Positions 7,974 to 15,621 of a stretch of DNA of 41,758 nucleotides are shown piece by piece (within the stretch, counting starts at the first letter, position 1; each line of letters opens with the position of its first letter). The notes beneath the pieces are model-generated. The model saw only the letters and a list, made by a program, of their open reading frames with translations. It searched no databases and had not been told where the DNA came from. The position numbers were made by a program, and so were the translations under genes. This DNA is from Frankia torreyi. GTDB lineage: Bacteria > Actinomycetota > Actinomycetes > Frankiales > Frankiaceae. Location: the NCBI RefSeq assembly GCF_000948395.1, contig NZ_JYFN01000003.1, positions 50,730 to 92,487 of the forward strand, in the 5' to 3' direction.

Positions 7974-8915
7974 GTGAACACACGCAGTGAGGAGCGTGCC
8001 GCCGTGTCGGTCGAGCAAGCCAAGCGGTCCACGTGGCAGTACGAGCTCGTGCTGGTCAGCTACCACAGCCGGGAGCAGCTCGAGGGGCTGTTCGCGACGC
8101 TGCCGCTGGACATGCCGGTGGTGGTCATCGACAACGCGAAGGGCGCCGACCGGGTCGACGAGCTGCTCGCGGACCGACCGAACAGCCGCTACCTCGACTC
8201 CGGTGGCGGCAAGGGCTTCGCGAAGGCCGCGAACATGGGCATCCGCTCGTCCAGGTACGACTACATCGTCCTCGGCAACCCGGACAGCCGGCCCACCGTC
8301 GACGTCATCGACGTGCTCGTCGACGACCTCATCGCCGATCCGGAGCTGGTCACCAGCGCGGCGACGATGAAGGGCCACGACGACAAGCCCGAGCTCGGCA
8401 ACGGTGGGTGGGAGCCGACGCCCCGCCGGGTGCTGCTGCACGTCCTCGGCGCGCACAAGGTGGCCCCGACCTCGGCGCTGTTCGCGCGCCCGACCCCCGG
8501 TCGGCCGATGAACCCCGAGTGGCTGACCGGCGCCTGCATGGCCGTGCGCCGCGCCACGTTCCTCGACCTGGGCGGCTTCGACGAGACGTTCTACGTCTAC
8601 AACGAGGACATGGCGCTCGGCCGGGCGATCCGCGAGGCCGGCCTGCGCCAGCAGCTGCACACCGATCTGCTGGTGCCGCACGGAGCCGGCGGCAGCGGCG
8701 CGGGCAAGACCTGGATGCTCCAGATGCGCGGCGCGTCCATGGTCCGCTACCTGCGCAAACACAACGCTCCGGCCCGGGTGAACGTGATGCGCTCGATGCT
8801 CGTGGCCGGGTACGCCGGGCGCACGGTGCTCTCCCGTGCCCGTGGCAAGAAGGCGGTGGCCGACGAGCACGCCGCCTACATCAAGGGGCTGCTCGTCGGT
8901 CCGCCCGCCCCCTGA
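7974..8915 (+). CDS. Family 2 glycosyltransferase, rhamnosyltransferase-like
   Basis: This 313-aa GT-A enzyme starts at GTG 7974; GTG 8004 would remove ten residues. Motifs in order are ELVLVSYHSREQLEGLFATL (nucleotide-binding strand), VVVIDNAKG, DSGGGKGFAKAANMGI and IVLGNPDSRPTVDVI (DxD-equivalent NPDS). LTGACMAVRRATFLDLGGFD and YNEDMALGRAIREAG (catalytic ED) follow. This order is typical of rhamnosyltransferase-like GT2 proteins (WbbL/RfbF-transferase type). A late His/Gly segment (VPHGAGGSGAGKTW) fits the acceptor lid. It lies 55 nt after the preceding GT2 gene on the same strand, probably co-transcribed, and ends in a hairpin shared with tyrS. Confidence 0.9.
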   Translation: MNTRSEERAAVSVEQAKRSTWQYELVLVSYHSREQLEGLFATLPLDMPVVVIDNAKGADRVDELLADRPNSRYLDSGGGKGFAKAANMGIRSSRYDYIVLGNPDSRPTVDVIDVLVDDLIADPELVTSAATMKGHDDKPELGNGGWEPTPRRVLLHVLGAHKVAPTSALFARPTPGRPMNPEWLTGACMAVRRATFLDLGGFDETFYVYNEDMALGRAIREAGLRQQLHTDLLVPHGAGGSGAGKTWMLQMRGASMVRYLRKHNAPARVNVMRSMLVAGYAGRTVLSRARGKKAVADEHAAYIKGLLVGPPAP

Positions 8916-8916
8916 G

Positions 8917-8949
8917 GCCCCGCCCGGCGTGGCTGGGGCCGGGCGAGGC
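8917..8949. terminator. Bidirectional hairpin between convergent genes
   Basis: Arms at 8917-8928 and 8938-8949 pair over 12 bases with a single mismatch, around a 9-nt loop. The hairpin lies directly after the GT2 stop and before the tyrS stop, so it can serve both convergent transcripts. There is no T-tract, as is common in high-GC actinobacteria. Confidence 0.6.
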
Positions 8950-8955
8950 GGGCGC

Positions 8956-10245
8956 TCAGGTGAAGCGGGCGACCCGCCACTCGCGGCGGCCGCGGCGGAC
9001 GAGGATGACGGAACCGTGCAGCAGGTCCTTCTCGGTCACGGTCGCCTCGGCGTCGATCCGGTCGCCGTTGACGAGCACGGCACGGTTGCCGAGGTGCTCG
9101 CGGGCGTCGCGGCGGCTGCTGGCCAGGCCGGTGGCGAGCAGGAGGTCGACGACGGGCCAGCCGCCGTCGGCCGCGAGCCGGGCCAGCGGCTCGGTGACCG
9201 TGGGCACGTCGGCGAAGACGTCCGAGATCAGGTCCGCCCCGATCGCCTTCACGTCGCCGCTGAACAGCGCCGCGGACGCCGCCTCGGCGGCGTCGACGGC
9301 GGGCTGGCCGTGCATGAGCCCGGTCATCTCCCGGGCGAGATGGCGTTGCAGCGCGCGGCGGCCGGGCGCCTCGGCGTGCTCGGCGAACAGCCGCTCCAGC
9401 GGCTCGCGGTCGGTGAGCGAGAAGAACAGCGCGAACCGGCGTGCCTCGTCGTCGGACAGATTGATCAGGAACTGGTACAGCGTGTATGGCGAGGTGCGGT
9501 CGGCCGTCAGCCACACCGCGCCCTTCTCCGACTTGCCGAACTTCGTGCCGTCCGCGCGCAGCAGCAGCGGGCAGGTCAGCCCGTGCACCTGCGTGCGCAG
9601 CACCCGGCGCACGTAGTCGATCCCGGCGACGATGTTGCCCCACTGGTCCGACGCCCCCATCTGGAGCGTCACGCCATGGTCCTCGCACAGCCGGCGGAAG
9701 TCGTACGCCTGCAGCAGCGAGTAGCTGAACTCGGTGTAGGTCAGGCCGACATCGGGGTCGTCGAGGCGGCGGCGGACCGAGTCGCGCCTGATCATCTCGG
9801 TGACGGGGAAGTGCTTGCCGACGTCCCGCAGGAACTCGATCATGCCGAGCCCGCCCAGCCAGTCGCCGTTGTCGACGAAGGCCGGGATCTCCTCGGCGGC
9901 CAACGCCCGCCCGAAGATCGTCTCCATGATCTCGCGGTGGCGCGCCACGTTGGCCCGCACGTCCTCGACGGTGAGCAGGCTGCGCTCGACGGACTTGCCG
10001 GACGGATCGCCGATCAGGCCGGTGCCGCCCCCGAACAGGGTGACGGCGCCGAGCCCGGCCCGCGCCGCCCGGATCAGCAGCGTGATGGGCAGCAGGTTGC
10101 CGATGGTCAGCGACGGGGCGGTCGGGTCGAAACCGATGTAGCAACGCCGCCCGCCGCTGTCGAGGTGGTCCCGTAGTTCGGCGGGATCGGTGCTGTCGTG
10201 GATGAGTCCACGCCAGGACAGCTCGTCCAGGAGCGCGTGTGTCAT
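8956..10245 (-). CDS. tyrS: Tyrosyl-tRNA synthetase with altered HIGH motif
   Basis: This 429-aa class I synthetase charges tRNA-Tyr. Recognisable elements are CYIGFDPTAPSLTIGN (36-50), FGGGTGLIGDPSGK (71-84), the tyrosine-binding YTEFSYSLLQAYDF (170-183), MGASDQWGNI (196-205) and the KFGKS loop at 235-239. The C-terminal S4-like RNA-binding domain (LATGLASSRRDAREHLGNRA) is present, so length and layout are normal. The unusual point is that the first signature reads Thr-Ile-Gly-Asn (47-50) rather than His-x-Gly-His/Asn. Asn in the last position is a known variation, but Thr in the first is rarer. It starts at ATG 10245, 9 nt after the mycosin-like gene, with no clear ribosome binding site, suggesting coupling to that gene. 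Confidence 0.96.
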   Translation of the reverse strand: MTHALLDELSWRGLIHDSTDPAELRDHLDSGGRRCYIGFDPTAPSLTIGNLLPITLLIRAARAGLGAVTLFGGGTGLIGDPSGKSVERSLLTVEDVRANVARHREIMETIFGRALAAEEIPAFVDNGDWLGGLGMIEFLRDVGKHFPVTEMIRRDSVRRRLDDPDVGLTYTEFSYSLLQAYDFRRLCEDHGVTLQMGASDQWGNIVAGIDYVRRVLRTQVHGLTCPLLLRADGTKFGKSEKGAVWLTADRTSPYTLYQFLINLSDDEARRFALFFSLTDREPLERLFAEHAEAPGRRALQRHLAREMTGLMHGQPAVDAAEAASAALFSGDVKAIGADLISDVFADVPTVTEPLARLAADGGWPVVDLLLATGLASSRRDAREHLGNRAVLVNGDRIDAEATVTEKDLLHGSVILVRRGRREWRVARFT

Positions 10246-10254
10246 ATGGCCATG

Positions 10255-11868
10255 TTAGGAGTGGCCGCGCGGGCCCTCGTGCGTCGTGGTTCGCCGGGCG
10301 GACAGCAGGTGCGCGCCCACACCGAGCAGGCCGCCCAGCCAGACGGCGAGGGCCAGCCCGCCGACCCAGGCCAGCGCGGACAGGATGCCGGGATGTCCAC
10401 CCGGGCCGCCGGCGCCGGCCGCCGCCACCGAGCCGCCGTCCCGGTCCTGCCCCTGCCCGCCACCCGAGGCCGCCCCGTGCCCGGGGCCGGGGCCGCCCGC
10501 GGGGCCGGTGGGGCCGGTGGGGCGGCCGGCGGTCAGGCCCGGCGGCGTGGCCGCGCCGTCCGCTGGTTCCGCCCGCGCACCGGCCGCCGTCGGCGGCACC
10601 ACCGATGCGGCGGCCTGCGAGCCGAGGCCACCGTCGCCGTTCGGACCGGATCCGGCGGAGCCGTCCGCGCCGTCCGCGCCGCCGGAGAGGCCGGAGAGGC
10701 CGGAGCCCGACTCGGCGTCGGTGGGGTCCGCGCCGGCGGGTGCCTGGCCGGCCGTGCCCCAGCGAGTCGGGGTGGCCAGCAGGGGGTTGGCGGCGACGAC
10801 CGGCACCGGTTTGGTCAGCGCCGCGGCGGGGTCGACGATGCCGAAACCGAACTCGACGTCGCGTCCCGGCGCCCCGGCGTCCCGCGCGGTGTAGATGAGC
10901 CGCTCGATGACGTTGGGCGCGTCCAGGTCGGGCCGGGCCGACCGGATGAGCGCGACCACGCCCGAGACGATCGCGGCCGAGTTCGAGGTGCCGGCGCCGG
11001 TGTCCAGGCCGTCCGGGGAGACCCTCGTCGGCACCGGCGCCCGGATGCCCGGGGCCGGGGCGGCGATGACGGCCCGCGTTCCGCGGGACGAGCCGCGCCA
11101 GAAGTCGCCCCGCGCGGTCGAGCCGGTCACGGCGACGACACCCGGGATGTTCGCCGGCGAGTTGATCTCACTGTCGCCGGTCTCCACGTTGCCGGCGGAG
11201 GCGACCACGACCACATCGTGGGCGAAGGCGTAGGCCACCGCCTCCCGCTCGTCGGGGGTCGCGGCGCCGGCCGAGCCGAGGGAGAGGTTGATGACGTCCG
11301 CGCCGAGGTCGACGGCTCGGTGGATGCCGCGGGCGACCTCCGTCGAGTCGGCCTCGGCGCCGGTCGAGATGGGCAGGATCCGGGCGGCCGGGGCGATGCC
11401 GCGTACCTCGGGCCGGCCGTTGTCGTTGCGCCCCGCGATCAGGCCCGCCATGGCCGTGCCGTGGCCGTCGGGATCGTCGTCGCGCCACCCGTCGGAAGCC
11501 GCCCCCGGCCCGACGCCGGCGCCGGGCAGGACCTGGCCCTGCAGCTTGGGGTGGCCGGCGTCGACCCCGCCGTCGATGACCGCGACCACCGTCCCGGCGC
11601 CCTCGCTGATCTGCTGCGCCTGGGCGAGTCCGAGCACCGCGTGGTACCACTGCGAGCCCTGCGCGGGGGCGACGGGGGCGGGAACGACGCCGGCGGGTGC
11701 GGCCACGGCGGGTGTGGCCACGGCGAGCAGCGGCCCATCGAGGACGGACACCACCAGCAGCGCCAGTACGGCCGGCACCGCCCGGAGGGCACGGCGCGGC
11801 ACGACCGTCCTGGTGGGGCCGCGGGGCACCGTCCCACCGGGGCCGCGGGGCATAGCGCGGTGCTGCAT
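10255..11868 (-). CDS. Mycosin-like subtilisin family (S8) serine protease
   Basis: This 537-aa protein has an N-terminal signal-like region (basic start, hydrophobic VPAVLALLVVSVLDGPLLAV at 31-50, then an Ala-rich cleavage-like stretch). The S8 catalytic domain carries VVAVIDGGVD (Asp99), DGHGTAMAGLIAG (His136), VVVASAGN (oxyanion Asn227) and GTSNSAAIVSG (Ser295). A long Gly/Pro/Ser-rich linker of about 120 residues precedes a C-terminal membrane helix (ALAWVGGLALAVWLGGLLGV) and a short basic tail. Signal peptide, S8 domain, linker and C-terminal anchor form the mycosin (MycP) architecture of type VII secretion. No EccB/C/D/E or WXG100 gene is seen here, so the partner system is unknown. The protease faces the cell exterior. 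The gene is the first of a two-gene unit with tyrS. Confidence 0.9.
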   Translation of the reverse strand: MQHRAMPRGPGGTVPRGPTRTVVPRRALRAVPAVLALLVVSVLDGPLLAVATPAVAAPAGVVPAPVAPAQGSQWYHAVLGLAQAQQISEGAGTVVAVIDGGVDAGHPKLQGQVLPGAGVGPGAASDGWRDDDPDGHGTAMAGLIAGRNDNGRPEVRGIAPAARILPISTGAEADSTEVARGIHRAVDLGADVINLSLGSAGAATPDEREAVAYAFAHDVVVVASAGNVETGDSEINSPANIPGVVAVTGSTARGDFWRGSSRGTRAVIAAPAPGIRAPVPTRVSPDGLDTGAGTSNSAAIVSGVVALIRSARPDLDAPNVIERLIYTARDAGAPGRDVEFGFGIVDPAAALTKPVPVVAANPLLATPTRWGTAGQAPAGADPTDAESGSGLSGLSGGADGADGSAGSGPNGDGGLGSQAAASVVPPTAAGARAEPADGAATPPGLTAGRPTGPTGPAGGPGPGHGAASGGGQGQDRDGGSVAAAGAGGPGGHPGILSALAWVGGLALAVWLGGLLGVGAHLLSARRTTTHEGPRGHS

Positions 11869-12046
11869 GAGGGGGGTCCTGCCTCCCGGGACGTGCCACT
11901 GGGCGCGCTGAGGGGGATCACGGGTGGCCGGGTGGAAAGGCGCGGTCGGCGTCGCCGTGTGAGGCAGTTTTCCATATTGCCGGCCCTATGCGGGCCGTTG
12001 TCGAGAAGTAAACAGATACGCCCCTGTTGACCTGGTAGGGCGCAAC

Positions 12047-12086
12047 CCTCGGCGCGTCTCGAGTCCGGGTCCGAGACGCGCCGAGG
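12047..12086. terminator. Strong 15-bp stem-loop between divergent genes
   Basis: Arms at 12047-12061 and 12072-12086 are perfectly complementary (CCTCGGCGCGTCTCG and its reverse complement), with a 10-nt loop. A small dyad (GTGTC/GACAC) follows. Structurally it is a good intrinsic hairpin without a T-tract. No annotated gene ends here, because both neighbours are transcribed outward. It may end an unannotated RNA, shield the two promoters from each other, or form an attenuator in a 5' leader. Confidence 0.5.
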
Positions 12087-12136
12087 TGTCGGACACGGTG
12101 GGGTGGCGCCACTGCAGCGGAACGGATACTACAATG

Positions 12137-12154
12137 TGTAATGTGACAATTACA
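12137..12154. promoter_or_regulatory. AT-rich dyad TGTAAT-N6-ATTACA
   Basis: Perfect 6-bp inverted arms flank GTGACA in an unusually AT-rich patch of otherwise GC-rich DNA, between two divergent genes. The shape fits a dimeric repressor site. It lies near a TACAAT hexamer at 12130. The factor that would bind it is unknown. Confidence 0.45.
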
Positions 12155-12429
12155 GTTGTGTGTTGACTGTGGCGGTCGGTCGTCGCGGCGGCTCGGCGCC
12201 GTTGCGTCCGCCTCCGGTGGACCGCCCCGAGTCGCGAAGGATGCCGGATTTTGTGCGGAAAATCCGTGGTGTTCCTGTTGCCGCTGCGGCCGCGGCCGCC
12301 GTGGATATCCGGTCGATATCCCCGCCGCCCGTCCCCGCCGTTCCGTTCGAACCAACTCTCACGTGAGGGTAGAGTTTGGGCGGTCGGATGCGGTGGCCGT
12401 GACGGGCCGCCACGAGAGGGGCCACAGGG

Positions 12430-14505
12430 ATGACCGAAAGTGGGGATACCGGCGTGGGGGTTGGGCCTGACCGGCCGGCGCCGCCGCGCGACGGACGCAT
12501 CGCCGAGCTGACCGCGCTCGCCGCCGCGAGCGAGATCCCGACCGCCGCGCTGTGCCGCGACCTCGCCGTCGCCCACGAGCGCGCCGGAGACCCGGACGGG
12601 GCGGTGCGCTGGGCGCTGGCGCTCACCGACACCGACGGCGACCTCGGCGCCTGGTCGGCGGCGGCCGGCGTGCTGCGCCGCTGCCTGCCCGCCGTCGCGC
12701 CGCTGCCGCGCTCGGCCCGGGTCGCCGTCCTCGGCAGCTACACGACGTCCCAGTTCGCGGCGCTGCTGCCGCTCGCGGCCGCGCGGGCGGGCGTCGCCAT
12801 CGAGACCTACGAGTGCGGCTACGGGCAGTACCGCCAGGAGATCCTCGATCCCGGCAGCGGGCTGTACCGCTTCGCGCCGGACGTGGTCGTGCTCGCCGTG
12901 CACGCCGGCGAGGCGGCCCTGCCGGCCGTCGGGGATGGGCCGGACGCCGTGGTCGCCGCCGAGGTGCGCCGCTGGACGGCGCTGTGGGAGACGATCCGCG
13001 CTCGCTGCGGCGCCCGGGTCGTCCAGCACACCTTCGCGGTGCCCGGCGAGGTCGCCCTCGGGCATCTGGCGCTGCGTACCGGGGGCGCCCGCCCGACCCT
13101 GCTCGCCCGGGTCAACGCCGAGCTCGGCCGCGCCGCCGGCGACGGGGTCGGCCTGGTCGACTGCGAGCGCCTCGCTGCCGACGTCGGCAAGCGGGCCTGG
13201 TTCGACGCGCGCTACTGGCATCGCTCCAAGCAGGCGGTGTCGCTCGCGCAGGTACCGCTGCTCGCCCGGCACACCGCGGCGGTGATCGGCGCGCAGCTCG
13301 GGGTCAGCCGCAAGTGCCTGGTCCTCGACCTCGACAACACCCTGTGGGGCGGCGTGTTGGGGGAGGAGGGGCTCGCCGGCATCGCGCTCGGCGACGGCGC
13401 CGTCGGCGAGGCCTTCGCCGCCTTCCAGGACTACGTCGTCGAGCTGAAGGACCGCGGCGTCGTGCTCGCCGTCTGCTCCAAGAACAACGACGCCGACGCG
13501 CGGGAGGCGTTCGAGCGCCACCCCGGCATGCGGCTGCGCCTCGACGACATCGCGATGTTCAGCGCCTGCTGGGACGACAAGCCGACCCAGGTGCGCCGGA
13601 TCGCCGCCACCCTCGGCCTCGGCCTCGACGCCCTCGTCTTCGTCGACGACAATCCGGCCGAGCGCGAGGCGGTGCGCCAGCTCGTCGGCGAGGTCGACGT
13701 CCTCGCGCTGCCCGCCGACCCGCACGGCTACGTCCGGGCGCTGGCCGACTACCCGTTCTTCGAGACGGCGGCGCTCACCGCGGAGGACGCCGCGCGGACG
13801 GCGACCTACCGGGCCCGGGCCGAACTCGCCGCCGCCGAGGCCGCGGCCCCCTCGCTGGCGGAGTTCCACCGGGGGCTGGACATGACGGCCACCGTCGTTC
13901 CGCTCGACGAGCTGACCCTGCCCCGGGTCGCGCAGCTCGTCGGCAAGACCAACCAGTTCAACCTGACCGGGCGCCGCCGGAGCGCCGACGAGATCGCCCG
14001 GCTGGCCGCCGACCCCGGCACGGCCGTGCTCTGTATCCGCCTCGCCGATCGGTTCGCCGACCACGGCCTCGTCGCCGTGGTCATCGCGGTCGAGGCGGGC
14101 GACGCCCTGGCCGTCGACACCTGGCTGATGAGCTGCCGGGTGATCGGCCGGACCCTGGAGGACGAGGTCGCCGGGCTGATCCTTGCCGAGGCGCGCCGGC
14201 GCGGGCTCGCCCGGGTCGTCGGCGAGTACCGCCCGTCACCGAAGAACGCCCTGGTCGCGGACCTCTACGAACGCCTCGGCTTCACCCGGATGGACGCGCC
14301 GGACGATCCGTCCGAGCCGGGCACGATCCACTGGTCCCGTGCCGCGGACGCGCCGTATGCGCCGCCCGCCCTGATGCGCGTCGTCGCGGCGGCGGCCGGC
14401 GTCGACCCGAACGGGGCCGACCGGCCGGGTGTGCCGCCCGCCGAGCTGTCCACCCACGTGTTCGCCCAGACGCGGCCGCAGGACCGCAGGATGGAAGAGG
14501 TGTAA
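12430..14505 (+). CDS. FkbH-like HAD-IIIC phosphatase/acyl-ACP loading protein
   Basis: The 691-aa product follows the FkbH layout. An N-terminal SGNH-like region (about 95-190, RVAVLGSYTTSQFAALLPL) comes first. The HAD-IIIC domain opens with LVLDLDNTLWGGVLGEEG (Asp300 and Asp302 of the DxD pair) and continues with AVCSKNN, SACWDDKPTQVRRIA and LVFVDDNPAERE. A C-terminal GNAT-like domain has DHGLVAVVIAVE, MSCRVIGRTLEDE and YRPSPKNALVADLYERLGF. FkbH-type enzymes of polyketide pathways dephosphorylate 1,3-bisphosphoglycerate and load the glyceryl group onto an acyl carrier protein. That reaction is known for the family; the actual substrate here is not shown. An ACP gene starts 5 nt downstream, which strongly supports an ACP-linked reaction. 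Start ATG 12430. Confidence 0.93.
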   Translation: MTESGDTGVGVGPDRPAPPRDGRIAELTALAAASEIPTAALCRDLAVAHERAGDPDGAVRWALALTDTDGDLGAWSAAAGVLRRCLPAVAPLPRSARVAVLGSYTTSQFAALLPLAAARAGVAIETYECGYGQYRQEILDPGSGLYRFAPDVVVLAVHAGEAALPAVGDGPDAVVAAEVRRWTALWETIRARCGARVVQHTFAVPGEVALGHLALRTGGARPTLLARVNAELGRAAGDGVGLVDCERLAADVGKRAWFDARYWHRSKQAVSLAQVPLLARHTAAVIGAQLGVSRKCLVLDLDNTLWGGVLGEEGLAGIALGDGAVGEAFAAFQDYVVELKDRGVVLAVCSKNNDADAREAFERHPGMRLRLDDIAMFSACWDDKPTQVRRIAATLGLGLDALVFVDDNPAEREAVRQLVGEVDVLALPADPHGYVRALADYPFFETAALTAEDAARTATYRARAELAAAEAAAPSLAEFHRGLDMTATVVPLDELTLPRVAQLVGKTNQFNLTGRRRSADEIARLAADPGTAVLCIRLADRFADHGLVAVVIAVEAGDALAVDTWLMSCRVIGRTLEDEVAGLILAEARRRGLARVVGEYRPSPKNALVADLYERLGFTRMDAPDDPSEPGTIHWSRAADAPYAPPALMRVVAAAAGVDPNGADRPGVPPAELSTHVFAQTRPQDRRMEEV

Positions 14506-14510
14506 AGGTG

Positions 14511-14747
14511 ATGGTGCAGGACCGACTCCAGCAGATCTTTCGGGAGATCTTCAGCGACGACGGCCTCCTCGTCTCCGACACGATGACCGCCGAGGACGTG
14601 CCCGGCTGGGACTCGCTCGCGCACATCAACCTGATCTACGCCGTCGAGCGGGAGTTCTCGATCCAGATCGCCGACGACCGGCTCGCCAGCTTCGCCACCG
14701 TCGGTGACATGCGCGAGCACATCGAGGAGCTCAGCGGTGTCCACTGA
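14511..14747 (+). CDS. Stand-alone acyl carrier protein
   Basis: This 78-aa protein has the ACP four-helix pattern: LQQIFREIF, a loop, then PGWDSLAHINLIYAVEREF with the phosphopantetheine-accepting Ser35 in the DSL motif, and a final helix (GDMREHIEEL). It starts 5 nt after the FkbH-like stop; ATG 14511 is preferred, and GTG 14508 is possible, both downstream of GGAAGAGG. It would carry an acyl group, probably a glyceryl or related unit made by the FkbH-like enzyme, for transfer by the acyltransferase encoded next. The coding region overlaps that gene by 11 nt. Confidence 0.95.
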   Translation: MVQDRLQQIFREIFSDDGLLVSDTMTAEDVPGWDSLAHINLIYAVEREFSIQIADDRLASFATVGDMREHIEELSGVH

Positions 14748-15402
14748 GGCCGGCCCCGCGATCGGGTCACCCGCCCCGCCGATCGCCCCAGCGGACGACG
14801 TCACCGCCGCGTCCGCCCCGTCCGCCGCGACCGCCGCGACCGCCCGGACCGCCGCCGAGGCGGATCATCGGGAGGCGTCCGAGCTGGGCCTGCGAGAGAT
14901 CCTGCGGGAGGACTTCCGGCGGCATTACGGCTCGCTCGCCCATCCGGGCCTGCACGTGCTCGCCGTCTACCGCCTCGGGCAGTGGCGGCGCACCCGGCGC
15001 CAGCCGCTGCGCGCCGCGCTCACGGTGGTCTACAAGGTGCTCAACAACCTCGTCATCCGTAACCTTTACGGGGTCGAGCTCTCCGAGCAGGCCCGCCTCG
15101 GCCGGCGGGTCCTCATCGGCCATCACCAGACGATCCTGATCCCGCCGTTCTGCGAGATCGGCGACGACTGCACCCTGCGGCACAACCTGACCATCGGCTA
15201 CGCCGGCGGCTCGGCGTCGCCGCGGGACGTGCCGAAGGTCGGGGCCCGGGTCGAGCTCGCCCCCGGCGTCCACCTTCTCGGCGCGATCACCATCGGCGAC
15301 GACGCCCGCATCGGCCCCGGCTCGATCGTCATGGCGGACGTCCCTGCCGGCTCCACTGTCTTCGCCGCCCCGGCCCGGATCATGAAGCCCCCCACCCGCT
15401 GA
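14737..15402 (+). CDS. Left-handed beta-helix acyltransferase, serine acetyltransferase-like
   Basis: I start at GTG 14737, which has GAGGAG 7 nt upstream and lies inside the end of the ACP gene; the frame itself is open from 14704. The 221-aa product has an Ala/Pro-rich disordered start (1-45), then a CysE-type helical region (LREILREDFRRHYGSLAHPG, LAVYRLGQWRR). A hexapeptide-repeat domain follows: GRRVLIGHHQTILIPPFCEIG, CTLRHNLTIGYAG, VELAPGVHLLGAITIGDDA and PGSIVMADVPAGS. The His in the GHHQTI segment is a plausible catalytic residue. By sequence it resembles serine O-acetyltransferase and colanic-acid type acetyltransferases. Given the fkbH-ACP context, an ACP-dependent acylation of a sugar is more likely than cysteine synthesis; this is inference. 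Confidence 0.88.
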   Translation: MSTEAGPAIGSPAPPIAPADDVTAASAPSAATAATARTAAEADHREASELGLREILREDFRRHYGSLAHPGLHVLAVYRLGQWRRTRRQPLRAALTVVYKVLNNLVIRNLYGVELSEQARLGRRVLIGHHQTILIPPFCEIGDDCTLRHNLTIGYAGGSASPRDVPKVGARVELAPGVHLLGAITIGDDARIGPGSIVMADVPAGSTVFAAPARIMKPPTR

Positions 15403-15442
15403 CCACCGCACTTCGGCCGGCCGCCGCTCGGACAAGCAGCCC

Positions 15443-15576
15443 GGTTCCGCGGAACATCAAGATCACTGAGCTGTGGTGGGGGCCGGGCGCATGGCGCGGT
15501 TCCGCGGAACACCAAGATCACCGGTATGTGGTTGGGGTTGGACGTGATTCGCGGTTCCGCGGAACACTGAGATCGC
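15443..15576. repeat. Three 55-bp-period repeats with palindromic GTTCCGCGGAAC cores
   Basis: GGTTCCGCGGAAC occurs at 15443-15455, 15498-15510 and 15553-15565, exactly 55 bp apart, each followed by a related A(Y)CAAGATCAC-like segment. The intervening 31-bp stretches are partly similar to each other, so this is a diverged tandem repeat and not a CRISPR array. A degraded fourth core (GATTCCGCCCGAA) is at about 15602. The core is a perfect 12-bp palindrome. It sits just before the DUF4062 gene and could be a protein-binding array or a mobile-repeat remnant. Confidence 0.85.
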
Positions 15577-15621
15577 AATAGCCGGAGCCCGGACGCGACG
15601 CGATTCCGCCCGAAGCGCTGG

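Larger units (their letters stand above)
11869..12429. other. Divergent intergenic region with structured DNA, no convincing gene
   Basis: This 561-nt stretch separates the mycosin-like gene (minus) from the fkbH-like gene (plus). It contains a strong 15-bp hairpin and an AT-rich dyad, listed separately. A TACAAT hexamer at 12130-12135 could be a -10 element, but I see no matching -35. Short open frames in it (for example 12160-12366) have Arg/Pro-rich translations and no recognisable domain. The 3' part, close to fkbH, has GGCCACAGGG just before the start codon. Confidence 0.6.

Noticed and set aside
12160-12366. Small 68-codon open frame upstream of fkbH
   Set aside because: The translation is Arg/Pro/Ala-rich with no domain and no ribosome binding site.
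15443-15576. CRISPR-like array
   Set aside because: The stretches between cores resemble each other instead of being unique, there are only three units, and no cas gene is near.
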